Shown here piece after piece: positions 45,310 through 56,402 of a stretch of DNA of 64,000 nt. Under the pieces are notes generated by a model. That model ran no database searches. It was given only the letters and a program-made list of their open reading frames with translations, and was not told the DNA's origin. The DNA is from Isoetes taiwanensis (taxonomy: Eukaryota; Streptophyta; Lycopodiopsida; Isoetales; Isoetaceae), in contig JAJEKV010000015.1 of NCBI GenBank assembly GCA_021234155.1, positions 466,852-530,851 on the forward strand, given 5' to 3'. The translations under genes were made by a program, and so were the position numbers. Within the stretch, counting starts at the first letter, position 1. Each line of letters opens with the position of its first letter.

Positions 45310-48205
45310 GATGAACAGATGATGAAAGCAGGCCGAACAAAGGATGAAAACAAAGGATTTCCTAGCAAGATGGGTGGACCGGCAGAGAGAAGGTTATTCA
45401 CAAATTTGAACAAGCTTTTTTATTTCACAGGGATTGATGGCCAAATTCTACTGTAAGGAACTGGATTTGAAGGACTCAATCGATTATTCATAGCATGCTA
45501 CAGGCTGAACCAACCAATTGACTCTAGGCGATGGATCCTCATTCTTCCTGCCTCAGAGTGATCAGGAATAAGCAACCCAACCAGGCCTTGCAAACAACGG
45601 ATCATCTACCCAACCAAGAAGCCAGTTGTTCACGGAGCTAATTAAGGCCAGGGATTATCACAGAGCAAAATCTGGCAAAATAAGAAAGATGACTTCCTAT
45701 TGAAGAACAGATGCTAACCTCTGGTATGGTATGTGCAGATCGCTCCACCCTGGGCGCCCAACCAAACCTCATATACCTGAGAACGACCTCCCAGAAAACA
45801 GCCAAGCTTGTGCTGCCGACACTTCATCTAACCGGATCCACCGGATAAACACTTGATACAACACATAGCCTCCAATGAAATCCATTTAGCAAGACGTGTA
45901 GTACTTAGTATCTATTTCCACTGAAAAATAATAGTACCTTCACATTCTTATTCTATTTCAAATATTATGGATATGAAATGGTTCCTGGATGTCTGTTTTT
46001 CAAAAAATCCTTACAGACCTGATTGGGTCTCTCAAGGATTGAAATTATGATTTGCTCATTCATACATCAAATTTTAGAAATCACATGAAATTTGAAAAAT
46101 GAGTAGCATTTGTCGACTATGTTCACAGAAACATAATGTTATCTTAAAATTTGTATTCCATGTTGAGTGTCATGAGATTATATCATATCATCGAAACCAT
46201 TGAATTGAGTGTATTTCAAGGTGCAATTGTGCCAAACTTGTGAAGAATTTTATTTTGCCATTGAATATGGTGGTACAACTTCGAGTTTATCTTACAATTC
46301 AGGTGTTCATATTTAAAATCTCATAAGTGTCATGAAGAACTAGACCCTAATATGGAGAAAAGAATTGAATTCCCATACCTAAAAGGGTTTTTATTAGCTA
46401 TGCTAAAATATTAGTGAGTATTGAGTAAATAACCTAATTGGGCTAATAAGGTTATTGATTAGAAAAAGTCAGCCAACTAAGCAGTGCCACCTGGCCCAAC
46501 TCGATTGGCCAGGGAGAACTTGCTAAGTTTGAAGGGCAAATTGGGGTCCTACCCCCAATTTTGCCCCAAATTGATTTGGGGAGAGTTGGGAGAAGGAGGA
46601 GCTACCAGCTGCTGTAATCAAACTTGAAGAATAGAAGCCTTTCGTGACAATGGCTCCAGCCAAGAGATCGGTTAGTCCCTAGATAGTCTGTGCTTCAGCT
46701 AACCCTTCTCTGATTAGATGGAATGGTTAATTTCTCTTTTATGTGTTATTAAGATGGTGATGGATACTTTGATTATGATTGTGTTCTCTCTTTCTGTTTC
46801 TCCTGTGTGTCTGGGGTTAAGGGAGGGTAAAGACCTGAAAGCTTCCTAGAAGTAGAGATGTCTCTAGCTAGAACCCTTAAGACCCAGTAAATGCGGCCTG
46901 TGCACAAGAGCTCACCTAGCTGTGGATGCTATGATGTGATTCAGCACTATAGATAAGGGGTATGATGGTGAATTGGGGATGGGACGATCTTGCCTAGCTT
47001 GGCTACAGGACTCCTATAGTGTGCTAGGCTTATAGCCGGTCACTGAGTGTGGGCCGGGTATGGGTCTGACACTCTCGAGGTCACAGGCGACGTGCCTATA
47101 TGGACGTTTTGGACTCAAAACGGCATGGTGAGCCGGCCTTTAGATTTAGGGGAGTAAGTCGGGTACGGATGCAGGAGTCATTGATGTGGCACGTGTTCTC
47201 TAGCACACCCAGGAATCTGTCATGCCTAGGGGACGCCTCTTGACCAGCCTCATCGGATCGGGAAGATGTAACCTGGAGTAGTCTCATAGGATGATTCCAT
47301 GGGATTGCATCTCTGGAAGGCTACAATCACGCCATAGCATGTTTCATCCTATCTGCAAAGTGTGCACAAGAGGGACGGATGGAATGGACTACCCTAGCCA
47401 TTGTCCTATGCCAGCCAATGCCATGTTATACCTTTGTCTGCTGATATCTTGAGGCCTTGACCGTCAATCGACCCCATGGAGTCTGAACCCAAGGTAGAGC
47501 CTTATTTATGGTATATTTCCTATGTTATCTTGTAGTTGATGATGATGGATGGGCCACCCTTCGTGGTGGTATATTATTTTGAGCATGATTGTTGTGTGCT
47601 AACATGTATGTAGGCTTCCGCTGTATAGGATTCCCATAGAGGACGTGGGACGAGTGACACCTCCGTGTTCCTCACCCGGACACTTGGCCATCCCAAGTGG
47701 TCTGAGTTAGACGAAGGGCTCTTCCATGGTGATGTAGTTGCCACGGGAGGGAAATTCCCGTATTTATACGATGGGAGCATCGTATAGATTCTGGGAGCGT
47801 CACACAAATATTTTCTTATGGCATTTACATGTTTTTATTTCTGTTTTGTTTCTTTCACATGGCCTTTTTTACCCCTCCACTAACCTTGATTTCTGTACTA
47901 ACCTAGATCATAACTTCACCCTCGGCACCTCTTTCTCGATGCAAGCTCTCTCCATTCTTGTTCTAGTATCGCCACCCTATTCCCAATAACTTCTTTACAT
48001 TTAAAAGTTCTTGGTTGATTTCGTTGAGGTAGGACTATCTTGACCCTTCCATTCTCCAGCAGCTCCTCTTTTAGTTCCCCTATCTTGTTTTAACTTGACT
48101 TACTTTTTTTGTTTATCTTTTTAAGGTTCTGAAACACAAATTTTGATGGTTCACCATTAAATTATGTTGAATTGGATATAGATTGATTTTATCTGACTTT
48201 CCAGG
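45310..48205. other. Gene-poor stretch
   Basis: No ORF or domain is recognised. The part 46,380-47,780, with runs such as GGGTAAAGACCTGAAAGC, resembles non-coding retrotransposon sequence such as an LTR, but no TG...CA ends, primer-binding site or second copy is seen. A short inverted repeat ATACGATGGGAGCATCGTAT sits at about 47,765. Confidence 0.3.
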
Positions 48206-48407
48206 TGTATGCATGTCAGAATTTAGGGTCACTTTGGATTCATACAACATAACTGGAAAGAGAAGACGAACGGGAGAGGCTTGTTTACTTCCAAAGCTTA
48301 GCCATGACAACAAGCCGAAGACTTTTAAGAACTTTTTGTTTATCCCACAAAATGGTTCACCACCTTGCAAACTATATGCAAAAGATCATGTATGCATGTC
48401 GGTTTAA
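48206..48407 (+). CDS. Possible terminal exon, unrecognised
   Basis: After an acceptor (CTTTCCAG, ending at 48,205), one frame stays open for about 66 codons to a stop at 48,407: VCMSEFRVTLDSYNITGKRR, RTGEACLLPKLSHDNKPKTF, KNFLFIPQNGSPPCKLY. Amino-acid use looks protein-like. I do not recognise it and find no upstream exon. Confidence 0.3.
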
Positions 48408-48845
48408 TCGCTTTGGATTCAGCTTTTATGAAGATATTGAAATTAAGACAAAGCTTAGTTAGGCAACAAGCCATTTTTGGGCCTCTTACATTCCTTACTT
48501 TGGGAAATGATGTTATGGTGGCCCCGCTTTATTGATCGCGCTTTTGTATTGATTTTTTCTTTTTCTTTTATGAAAATGTTTGTTTTGGTGTCTTATGGAA
48601 GATATTTGTTTTGGTGTATTATATATTTGTTTTGATTTTTGACATCATGTTCTTCTTCTCTACCTTGCCTGTTAGTCATTATTTTTTGTATCGTTCATAA
48701 AAGTGTTCTTGTCGCCGCGATGGTATTCTATTGTTCGAGTTTATTTTTAAACAATCTTATGTCCAAATGTTCTCGTGGTTTGACTTCATATTACCTCGCT
48801 GTTCTTCTAAGACTTGGAAATTGTACAACAGTGGTTATTCATATT
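48408..48845. other. T-rich spacer
   Basis: No gene is recognised. A T-rich run at the right end belongs to the poly(A) tail of the minus-strand LINE that follows. Confidence 0.4.
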
Positions 48846-51245
48846 TCTTTTTTTTTTATGAACGTGGATCTTTATTACTCAAAAAAATACAAAGAGTACA
48901 TGGGGGACTCAAAACCCAGTGGAGAAGATATCCACTAGAGCAACACTACCCACCACATACATAACATAGAAAAGCAGAGAACTTAGATCACCATGAGCAC
49001 AACTGTTTGCTATGAGTAGGTGTGAATCTGAAGATATTGCTCCCATATGACACTTTTGATGTCATCCTTTAAGGTAGAACACTTGTACGCCTTCACAATG
49101 CGACTACGGGCATCGCTAAGCACTTGCGTATTTGAAAAGAGCTATCCCTTGAAGATGAGGAGATTTCGTCTCTTCCAGATGGACCAGATGATCCAAGCAG
49201 ATGCTAAGTGGAAAGCCCTCTTTGCCAACTTGTCCCAAGAACTAGAATAGACTGACAATAGGACCTGTTGACTATTCAAGTCACAATGGAAAAGACTCAG
49301 AAGCCACAGCCAAGCAAGTCGAACATGGTGACACAAGAAAACGCAGTGCTCAATTGTCTCATCCCTCTGCGTGCAAAGAGGGCAGATCGCATAGACTTCT
49401 GGACGAAATCGATGAACAACAGTGTTTATCCGCATGCATCTATGAGTGATCTGCCACCATAAAATGGATAGCTTAGGATGAAGCAATTTATCCCATACCC
49501 ATCGCCAGACTACTTTAGGATGAGGCTCGGGGATAACTAAAGGCCACTTTGGCGATTGAGGTAACACCTCAGGATGAAGCAGGACCACATACATCGAGTG
49601 CACCAGGTGCTCCTCCTTAACACTGTCATGAACCACCCAGAGCTGGGGAGCCACGTCTTGTGGGTGTGGAGGAAGTGTAGCAGCTACTTTTTCCCAAATG
49701 CCCCGGTCCCAACGAAGGAGAAGGAACTTCAATTTGAACTCATTCCACGTCAACAATCTTGTCTCATTATACCATGCAGATACCATGAGCACACCTGTTG
49801 CTCGCCACCGACGTTGCGTTAATGGATGGACAGAAGAGACTAGGGGACAATCTGCCTGGCCATCACCCAAAGGGATCCACCAACTACTGGCTGTAGGAGC
49901 TGTGTGGGCCATTGGATGGAACTGAAACAAAGTGCGCACAGTCTCCCAAGCAGCTAGCAACCCCTTGAGGAAAGGAGATGCATTAGGATATGGAGAAAGT
50001 GGATAGAATAATGCCCATGGGAGGAGAGGCTTAATGGATGGAGAGCCAAAGGAAATGCACATCTGTAAAGACTGGTGAATGAGACGCAGATCTGGAGAAT
50101 TATCAGCATTATTGAGAATCCGCCATATGAACTTAGAAATCATCACCTTGCTCTGGAGAAGAAAGTGAATCATCCCCAGCCTTCCACAAAGTTTAGGCAT
50201 AATGCACTTCGCCCAACTAACTTTAACATCAGCCCTTCTTCGCCACCACCCCGATGAAGTTCCCGGCAAGACGAACAATGAGTCGCATCTTTGTCCATGC
50301 GGTGCCAGAAGATGGATGCCATGTAGACATGTGTACCACTCGTAACCGACTTTGCCACGCTTACGACCAGCCATGGATAACTTAGCCGTGGACCACCGGA
50401 ACAAATGCCTTTCCAACCCCTTAATAATGACATCCCACGATCTCCGGATGAGAGGTGTATACCAACCGAATGCCTAGAAGCTTAGTTGCCTTCCCATGAG
50501 GAAGAACCTTCCATGGAAATGCAACCACGTAAGACGGCACCGAGAGTCTAGGGGCCTGTGGCAAGACACTTTTGCCACCCCACAAAAATACCAGAAGCCA
50601 AAGAGAAACTGTCGAACAAGGAAATGGCATTCTGCAAATTCTGCTCATCAGCCATTAAGAACAAGAAAGTGTCATCTGCATACTGATTACAGATCTCTTG
50701 TGAACCATTATTCATGGGAAGACCATGCAGGATGCCTTCCTGCACTACAAGAGAGAATACCTGAGAAAGAATCTCCGCCACAATTGTAAAAAGCAGCGGT
50801 GCCAAAGGGCGAATGCCACGTCCCACCTGAAAAAATGTTGATGGTTCTCCTTAAAAAAGAACTAAAGAACGAGCAGAATAATGAAGTTTCATAATATATG
50901 TTGCAAAATGGGCACCAAAACCAAGCCGTAAAAGGCACTGCTCCAAGAAACTCCAGTCAACACTGTCATATTCTTTTGCAAAATCCAGCTTCAAGTATAC
51001 AATGGGGTAACCATGCATTCTAGCCCAATAGAGACCCTCATATGCTGCTGCCACATTATTCAAGATACACCAGTGAGGCAAGAAACCTGACTGTGTGGAA
51101 GAGATGGACTCAGTAAGCACGCCACAAAGCTTCTGAGCAAAAGCTTTAGCAAAGATCTTGTACACCGGGGACAACAAAGTAATGGGGCGCCAATCTGAAA
51201 TGGAAGAGGGATCCTTACATTTTGGAATAAGGGAGATTGCTTTGA
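48846..51245 (-). mobile_element. L1-type LINE, 5'-truncated, ORF2 reverse transcriptase with zinc-binding domain
   Basis: The element reads leftward. From 51,245 the reverse transcriptase begins AISLIPKCKDPSSISDWRPI, then ILNNVAAAYEGL and YLKLDFAKEYDSVDWSFLEQ. After a frame change comes RGIRPLAPLLF and the catalytic NQYADDTFLFLMA (YADD at 50,671-50,682). A 424-codon frame (50,416-49,142) contains the zf-RVT domain ICPLCTQRDETIEHCVFLC. A T-tract at 48,848-48,858 is the complement of the poly(A) tail. At least two frameshifts separate the frames. ORF1 and the endonuclease are missing, so it was 5'-truncated on insertion or later cut at its junction with the PIF element. Confidence 0.9.
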
Positions 51246-52402
51246 CAAGACTAGCCACTGGAGACACTTTGATAGGTATAGCTGATTCATATCGTGTTGG
51301 ATATGCAACAGTGCAAATGGCAGTGATGGACTTTGTTCATTCTGTGAATGCCAGATTAAAGAACCTATAGATTTGCTGGCCATCTTTTGAACGTATGAAG
51401 AAGTTGGCAGCTGAATTTGAGAGTGTACACGGGATACCTTTTGTTATTGGTGCAATTGACGGAAGTCACATACCCATCATTGCACCAAAGTCCTACCCCC
51501 AGGAATATTACAACCGTAAAGGCTTTCATTCCATTCTATTGCAGTTAATAGTATCGAAAAATTGCTTGATTTGGGATTTTGATTTAGCTTGGCCAGGAAG
51601 TATACATGATTGGACGATGTTTCAAATGTCAGCAGGAGGAAAGAAAATAATACATGAGGATATCAAGCCTTATTGTCTTGTGGGGGATGCAGCTTATCCA
51701 CCACGCAGCTACATGCTTAGCCCATTTAAAGGCCACAAGGATGGATTGTCAAGAGAAGAATACTATTGGAACTACGTGCAATCTAGCACGAGAATGCCTG
51801 TTGAACAGGCGTTTGGTCATTTGAAGGCAAGATTCCAGATTTTACAGTGTCTGCTTGCCAAATATATTTTTTATTTTGGTTTAAACTTGATGCCTATTTG
51901 ATTTGCTTGAAGCCTGGATCAGTGAATGATATATTCCTGCAATAAAGACATGCTTGAAGAGTTTTCCTAATATTGAAAGACCAAGGTTCCTTTATGGGTA
52001 GATTATTTTTGTTTAGTTGAAGTATTCATCTCCCTTTTCATTGTACAAGTATTTTTTCCTTTTGGAGCACGCAAATTGCTTATGCTTCCATCATTGTTAC
52101 GGGCTTTCTTTCTAATCTGCAAGTGTAAACTATTGCCAGTATGGTTTGTACAAGCTTCATGGAACATGTCTGACAGTGGAAGAGGCCATGTCCAGGACTT
52201 TGGATGGACAAAATGAGCAGCTTCATATTGCTGAGGACGTAAATGTTGCAACGGGTAATGCTGCTAGGAGGAATGCTATTGCATGCTCATTGTTCCAAAA
52301 CAGGACCCAGGAACTAGTCAGGCAACAAACTAACGCTAATGATGCCACTAAGCGTGTAGCAAAACAATTTGGTGTGGAGACATCCAGCTCTGAGAGCATT
52401 TA
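51246..52402 (+). pseudogene. PIF/Harbinger transposase (DDE type), nearly intact core
   Basis: PIF/Harbinger transposases cut and paste elements with 3-bp target duplications. The open part begins LTRLATGDTLIGIADSYRVG. One stop (TAG at 51,369) interrupts NARLKNL-x-ICWPSFER. The core then runs from 51,395: IGAIDGSHIPI (D1 at 51,458), LAWPGSIHDW, CLVGDAAYPP (D2, 76 residues later), RMPVEQAFGHLKARFQIL (E, 39 residues after D2). The frame ends at 51,901. A later exon (acceptor GCCAG near 52,139, stop at 52,402) reads EEAMSRTLDGQNEQLHIAED and RRNAIACSLFQN, which fits the family's C-terminus. The LHN-type helix between the two is lost. The N-terminus is cut by the LINE junction. Confidence 0.85.
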
Positions 52403-52692
52403 AAGTAATGTGTATCACTTCTAAAATCAATAAGTGTTCCTTGTTATATATTTTTGTTATATATTTAATGCTTATTTACACCAATATCTTTATCTATATA
52501 CCTGCAAGCTTTCATGTTACGATATGGAACATGCTAGGGGGAGTGGTCCAGAAAATGAAGGCAATGGGGCATGGTAATGGGGCAAATGATTTTTAATAGT
52601 TTACAAGTTTAAACAAGGGATTTGTGCAACTATAGACCCTTTAAGCAAGGAAGATATTTTATAAAGGGGATGATATTTTAACAGAAAAGTAA

Positions 52693-52977
52693 CGAAGATC
52701 ATCACGCAACTATTATTGGGAAAAAGGGGGACGAATTGGCAGATATTATGAGCAGGCTAAATCAAGGAGGCGACCAGGTGTACTTTCAGAAGGGGCGGTT
52801 ACCGAAATAGAAGGTGAGCATGTCTTTTTAACAAGAGAAGGAGGTCGGACTGTAAACGGGAGGCCGCTGGTGCAGTTCCGGAGCAGATCCGGGCAGAGCA
52901 GACCCACGCCATCCATTCCGACACCATCAACCAGTTTCTGGCCGCTGTCTACTGAATTCAACCTGCAGGAACTCTAA
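52693..52977 (+). CDS. Unrecognised 94-codon open frame
   Basis: A stop-bounded frame without ATG reads RNYYWEKGGRIGRYYEQAKS, then EGEHVFLTREGGRTVNGRPL, then a Ser/Pro-rich end STSFWPLSTEFNLQEL and stop. The GC content is higher than its surroundings. It lies between the two PIF genes. No family is recognised; it may be a captured exon. Confidence 0.25.
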   Translation, partial: RRSSRNYYWEKGGRIGRYYEQAKSRRRPGVLSEGAVTEIEGEHVFLTREGGRTVNGRPLVQFRSRSGQSRPTPSIPTPSTSFWPLSTEFNLQEL

Positions 52978-53369
52978 ATTCGGCTTGGGATTCAATCCTT
53001 AAGGTTCTGGCCTTTCTCATGCTGCAGAAGATTGGATCAGGCTTATTCCTTGACAGGTCTTCTTGTCTAAGCGTATCATAGTCATAAGCCATTGTAAAAG
53101 GAATGATCTTGTGCTATAGTAGATTAAGCCTTGATCATTTCCTCTTGCCTTAAACCCCTTGGAACTGCCTTAGTTTTCTGGATCCGGTTGGGTGGAGACT
53201 GGATGTTCCATTCTTGGTTGTGGAAACCAAGTACTTTTGTTATCAATCAAAGTTGTTAATGGACTCTAAGAACTATTTCTGTTGCTTCTTATCTATCTAA
53301 CTGTGGAACAACTTGGATTACTTCTTAAGATTCCTTAAACCATATCAGTTATGGAGAAAAGCTGTTATG

Positions 53370-53520
53370 GAGGCATATCTTGCTGCCCAGAAGTATTGTA
53401 GTATAACAACTTGTAGAGGGAAATGTATACTAGAGTACTTTGGCGAAGATGTTCATGCTGAGAATTGTGGTATGCTTGCATTCTTCATGCTGTGGCCTGC
53501 CAGAATGGACCATTGTGCCA
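53370..53520 (+). pseudogene. RecQ DNA helicase zinc-binding fragment
   Basis: The piece reads AYLAAQKYCSITTCRGKCIL then EYFGEDVHAENCGM. The pattern Y-C-x4-C-R-x3-L-x-YFGE-x6-C is the RecQ zinc-binding subdomain that follows the helicase core. The family's last Cys pair (C-x2-C-D-x-C) is replaced here by NCGMLAF, so the fragment is broken or ends at an exon edge. No helicase motifs lie nearby. It sits between the transposase and ORF1 of the PIF element, which suggests capture of a host exon. Confidence 0.65.
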
Positions 53521-53794
53521 GATACAAAACAGTCCACTTTGTGGATAAGTAGCCTTTTCAAATTCTAAGAAAACCCTGAAGTGCCTATTGCTACGCCAGG
53601 ATCCAACTGGCTGCATCAAAATAGCAGCACTCAAAAAATCGTCATCTTATCAAAGTAACATTCTTATTCAAAATTTCAAGCACAACGCAGTAAATCTGCA
53701 GTCTTTACTAATGAAAGGTGCAGATTAATATTAATCAATGAAAACTGCAGATTACAATGAAAACGAAACAATGAATTAATCAAGTTCCATGACA

Positions 53795-54750
53795 TCAAAT
53801 TTTGTCAATGAGACGGTCAATGGAGGCACCAATGCCTTTCAGAACCAACAACTTTTCTGCTTCTGCTTGCTTCAAAGTCTCATTCAATTGTTTTCCCTGC
53901 TCCAACAAGTCTTCCATTACCTGAAGCGCAGCTTGTTTTTTGCTCCTTTTAGAAGAAGAGGAATTTGGAGTTCCCTTTTTCACTTGCACGTTTTCTCATG
54001 CAACATCTTGAACAGTTTCTTGTGCAATATCTCCTATCTCTGATTCATTGTCTTCCTCGATTGCACCAGCACGAACGTGTTTCCTGACATTGGCTCTCTC
54101 ACCAAAATAGCTATCCATTAAACTGTAATATGGACAACTTTCTCTTCTATCATTTCCTGCTTTGGTCTCTCAAAGAATTGTTTATTCATTTCACAACGGG
54201 CATGTAATAGAGCAACAACATGCTTCTCTTGCCATGGTTTACCTGCATCGTCATCGTCTTCACTCGATTCTATTTCCACAATAGAGGTTTTAGGGACAGC
54301 GGGCCTCTTGTTTTTCTTCTTCGCAGCATCTTTCTTTGGCTCACTATTTCTAGTCTTTCTACCTTTAGCTGCTGCAGGAGTAAAATCTGTAGAAGGTGGA
54401 GGTGCGGATGAATGTGTAATATTAGGAGGCTGAGAAAAACCTGAGTGGGCTGCAGATCCAGGAGGTAAGAGGGAAAAGTAGCCTGCAGTAGCAGTAGAGT
54501 GCATTACAGGAGCAGGATGCATGGCAACACCTGTTCTAGTAGCTGTGGCCTCAGCATTATTGGAAGTGTTTTGATGAGGATTGAAACAAGGGATGAGAGT
54601 CCATCTGGCAATGAATTGATGCATGGAATTTGCAAATGATGGCTGGCTAGGCTGGGAAGTGGCACTGAATGCAGGGTACTGGGTGGCTTGTATTTGCGAG
54701 AACTGATCATCCTGAGTGCTAGGAACAATCTCATACTGACTAAAATCCAT
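53795..54750 (-). pseudogene. PIF/Harbinger ORF1, Myb/SANT-like DNA-binding protein, broken
   Basis: PIF elements carry this second gene, whose product works with the transposase at the element ends. It starts at an ATG at 54,750 (MDFSQYEIVPSTQDDQFSQI). A Pro/Ser-rich low-complexity part follows, then a basic KGRKTRNSEPKKDAAKKKNK and an acidic SSEDDDDAG. The start of the Myb/trihelix domain comes next, KPWQEKHVVALLHARCEMNK, with a stop at 54,118. The middle of the domain is missing. The tail resumes as MDSYFGERANVRKHVRAGA, one TGA, VKKGTPNSSSSKRSKK, and a coiled-coil end EDLLEQGKQLNETLKQAEAE, with a stop at 53,795. Its orientation is convergent with the transposase at 51,246. Confidence 0.75.
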
Positions 54751-54988
54751 CTGGACAATGAACACAAGCGAATGCAAGACAATGACTTGATGATTCGTGA
54801 CTATCATTGACCATGCAAAAATCTGACAATCATACCTGTGAAAGAAATGTAGATGCTGAAATCACAGACGCTGATGATGAAGAGAAGCACGAATTGGAGC
54901 GGTGAAAGATTGTTGCCTGAAACAGCTCCCGCCAAGGCCACCACCCAAGGAGTGTTCCACATCAGCACTCTCTTGATGATATGGCATG

Positions 54989-55095
54989 GTGCCCAAGCTT
55001 TGGGCACCCGCTTTGATGCGACCGAAAATCGTCCGTGTGCCCAAGTCGAAGCCCCGTTTTGGGCATGTTGGTGTGATAGATGCATGTGCCCAACG
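54989..55095. repeat. GTGCCCAAG palindromic cluster
   Basis: A hairpin GGTGCCCAA-gct-TTGGGCACC (54,989-55,009) is followed by three more TGTGCCCAA or TTTTGGGCAT motifs within 90 bp. This could be the end of a small DNA transposon, but no partner end or target duplication is seen. Confidence 0.45.
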
Positions 55096-55177
55096 TGTCC
55101 ACGTGTACAATTTTAATAAGAGAGGGAAGTTTTTATTTATGGCCGGGCACCTGGTGTGATGTCGCCCTTAGATTTCA

Positions 55178-56402
55178 GGGGGTATTAGACTCGTGGAATA
55201 GGGGGTATTATGCTCTATTCCCATGCATAAAAAGCAAAAAACGCCGGCTGCAACAGAGCGTGACATTCTGGGCAGCGTTGCGAATGTCATAGCAGCAATG
55301 CAAATTTTTTAGCAGTCCCGCGTATACCCATCAGCAAAACTGCGATAGCTGGAAGGGAAATCGTTTCTGCTGCACCGTCGGTCACGCCCATCTCCCTTGC
55401 TGCTGCTATTTTAGGAGCTCATGTGAATATGCCATTAGACTCGTGGTTTCGGCGTGCACACTTATTCCACAAGTTGAATATCATCAATTTCATGTTGATA
55501 TTAGGCAAGTCAAATACCTCCCATTTCTCCTTCGTCGGCCCTCCTATTATTAAAAAAGGGGTATTAGACTCATCTAAACTCACACCTGCATTACACAAGT
55601 CGAATACCCTAGGCTCGTCTAAACTAAAGCATGTATTGTGCAAGTCGAATACCCCTTTGCTTATACCACAAGTCGAATACCAGGGCACGATCTACGGATT
55701 TGGACTTCGGTGCAAGGGCTTGTTTGTTGCAAAGTTCCTCAGCTTTTTCTTTTGTGGGTTATTTAATCCGACAATCCCCTTTCCCTGGTCCTTGGTGTGA
55801 GACTTTGCAAGCCCCTTTTAGCATCTGGGTCCCATTGCAATTCGACCAGCCACAGATCCGTGATGGCGTATTGGGTCAATGGTTGTGTTTAGACAAAGAA
55901 TACCTCTGTTGGGTCTTCTTCAGATTAAAATCTCCATAGTTTTGACTTGTTTTTCTTCGCTTTCCAGTAGAGCTGACCCTGTGGCAATAATGTCGAAGCA
56001 CCAAATTGCATGACCTGTGCTTCTGTTTGTACCTTTGCTCCATATTTTGGTTTTGTATGGCACTGGCCTTCCTTCTCGAACCTAGTTCTTTTTTCTTGGG
56101 GGCCAAAACATGGATGATGCCGGTTTACTATTTCTGATTGGAATAGGAAGTCAATAACGTTGTTGAGCTTGCCCGCTGTTGCCGGCGGGAAACTGAGCCG
56201 TGCGATAGAGTTATGGCTTGATTTTGGGGGTATTCGGCCCAGATGATCGCATGCAAGAGGTATTCGGCTTATTTTGGAGCAGGGCATATTCGACTTGCAA
56301 TTCCACACACTGGCATAATCGACCTGCAGTTTCAAATCAAAACAGAGGTGTATTCGATTCATAGATTTCAGAAGTTGAATTGGCGGGTCAAATACCCCCT
56401 TG
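55178..56402. repeat. Region bounded by inverted repeats and filled with GTATTNGACTT motifs
   Basis: The left edge AGGGGGTATTAGACTCG and the right edge (reverse complement AGGGGGTATTTGACCCG) form about 17-bp imperfect inverted repeats. Inside, the motif AAGTCGAATACCCC or its reverse appears many times (for example near 55,600, 55,650, 55,675, 56,226, 56,262 and 56,285), the left half mostly in one orientation and the right half in the other. Further copies occur beyond the right edge (56,455). No transposase is recognised and no clear target duplication is found. It is probably a non-autonomous DNA transposon. Confidence 0.5.

Noticed and set aside
45067-45456. 129-codon plus-strand ORF
   Set aside because: Antisense shadow of the HUH endonuclease gene.
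46380-47780. Solo LTR of a retrotransposon
   Set aside because: Sequence style is suggestive, but no TG...CA ends, target duplication, primer-binding site or second copy could be found.
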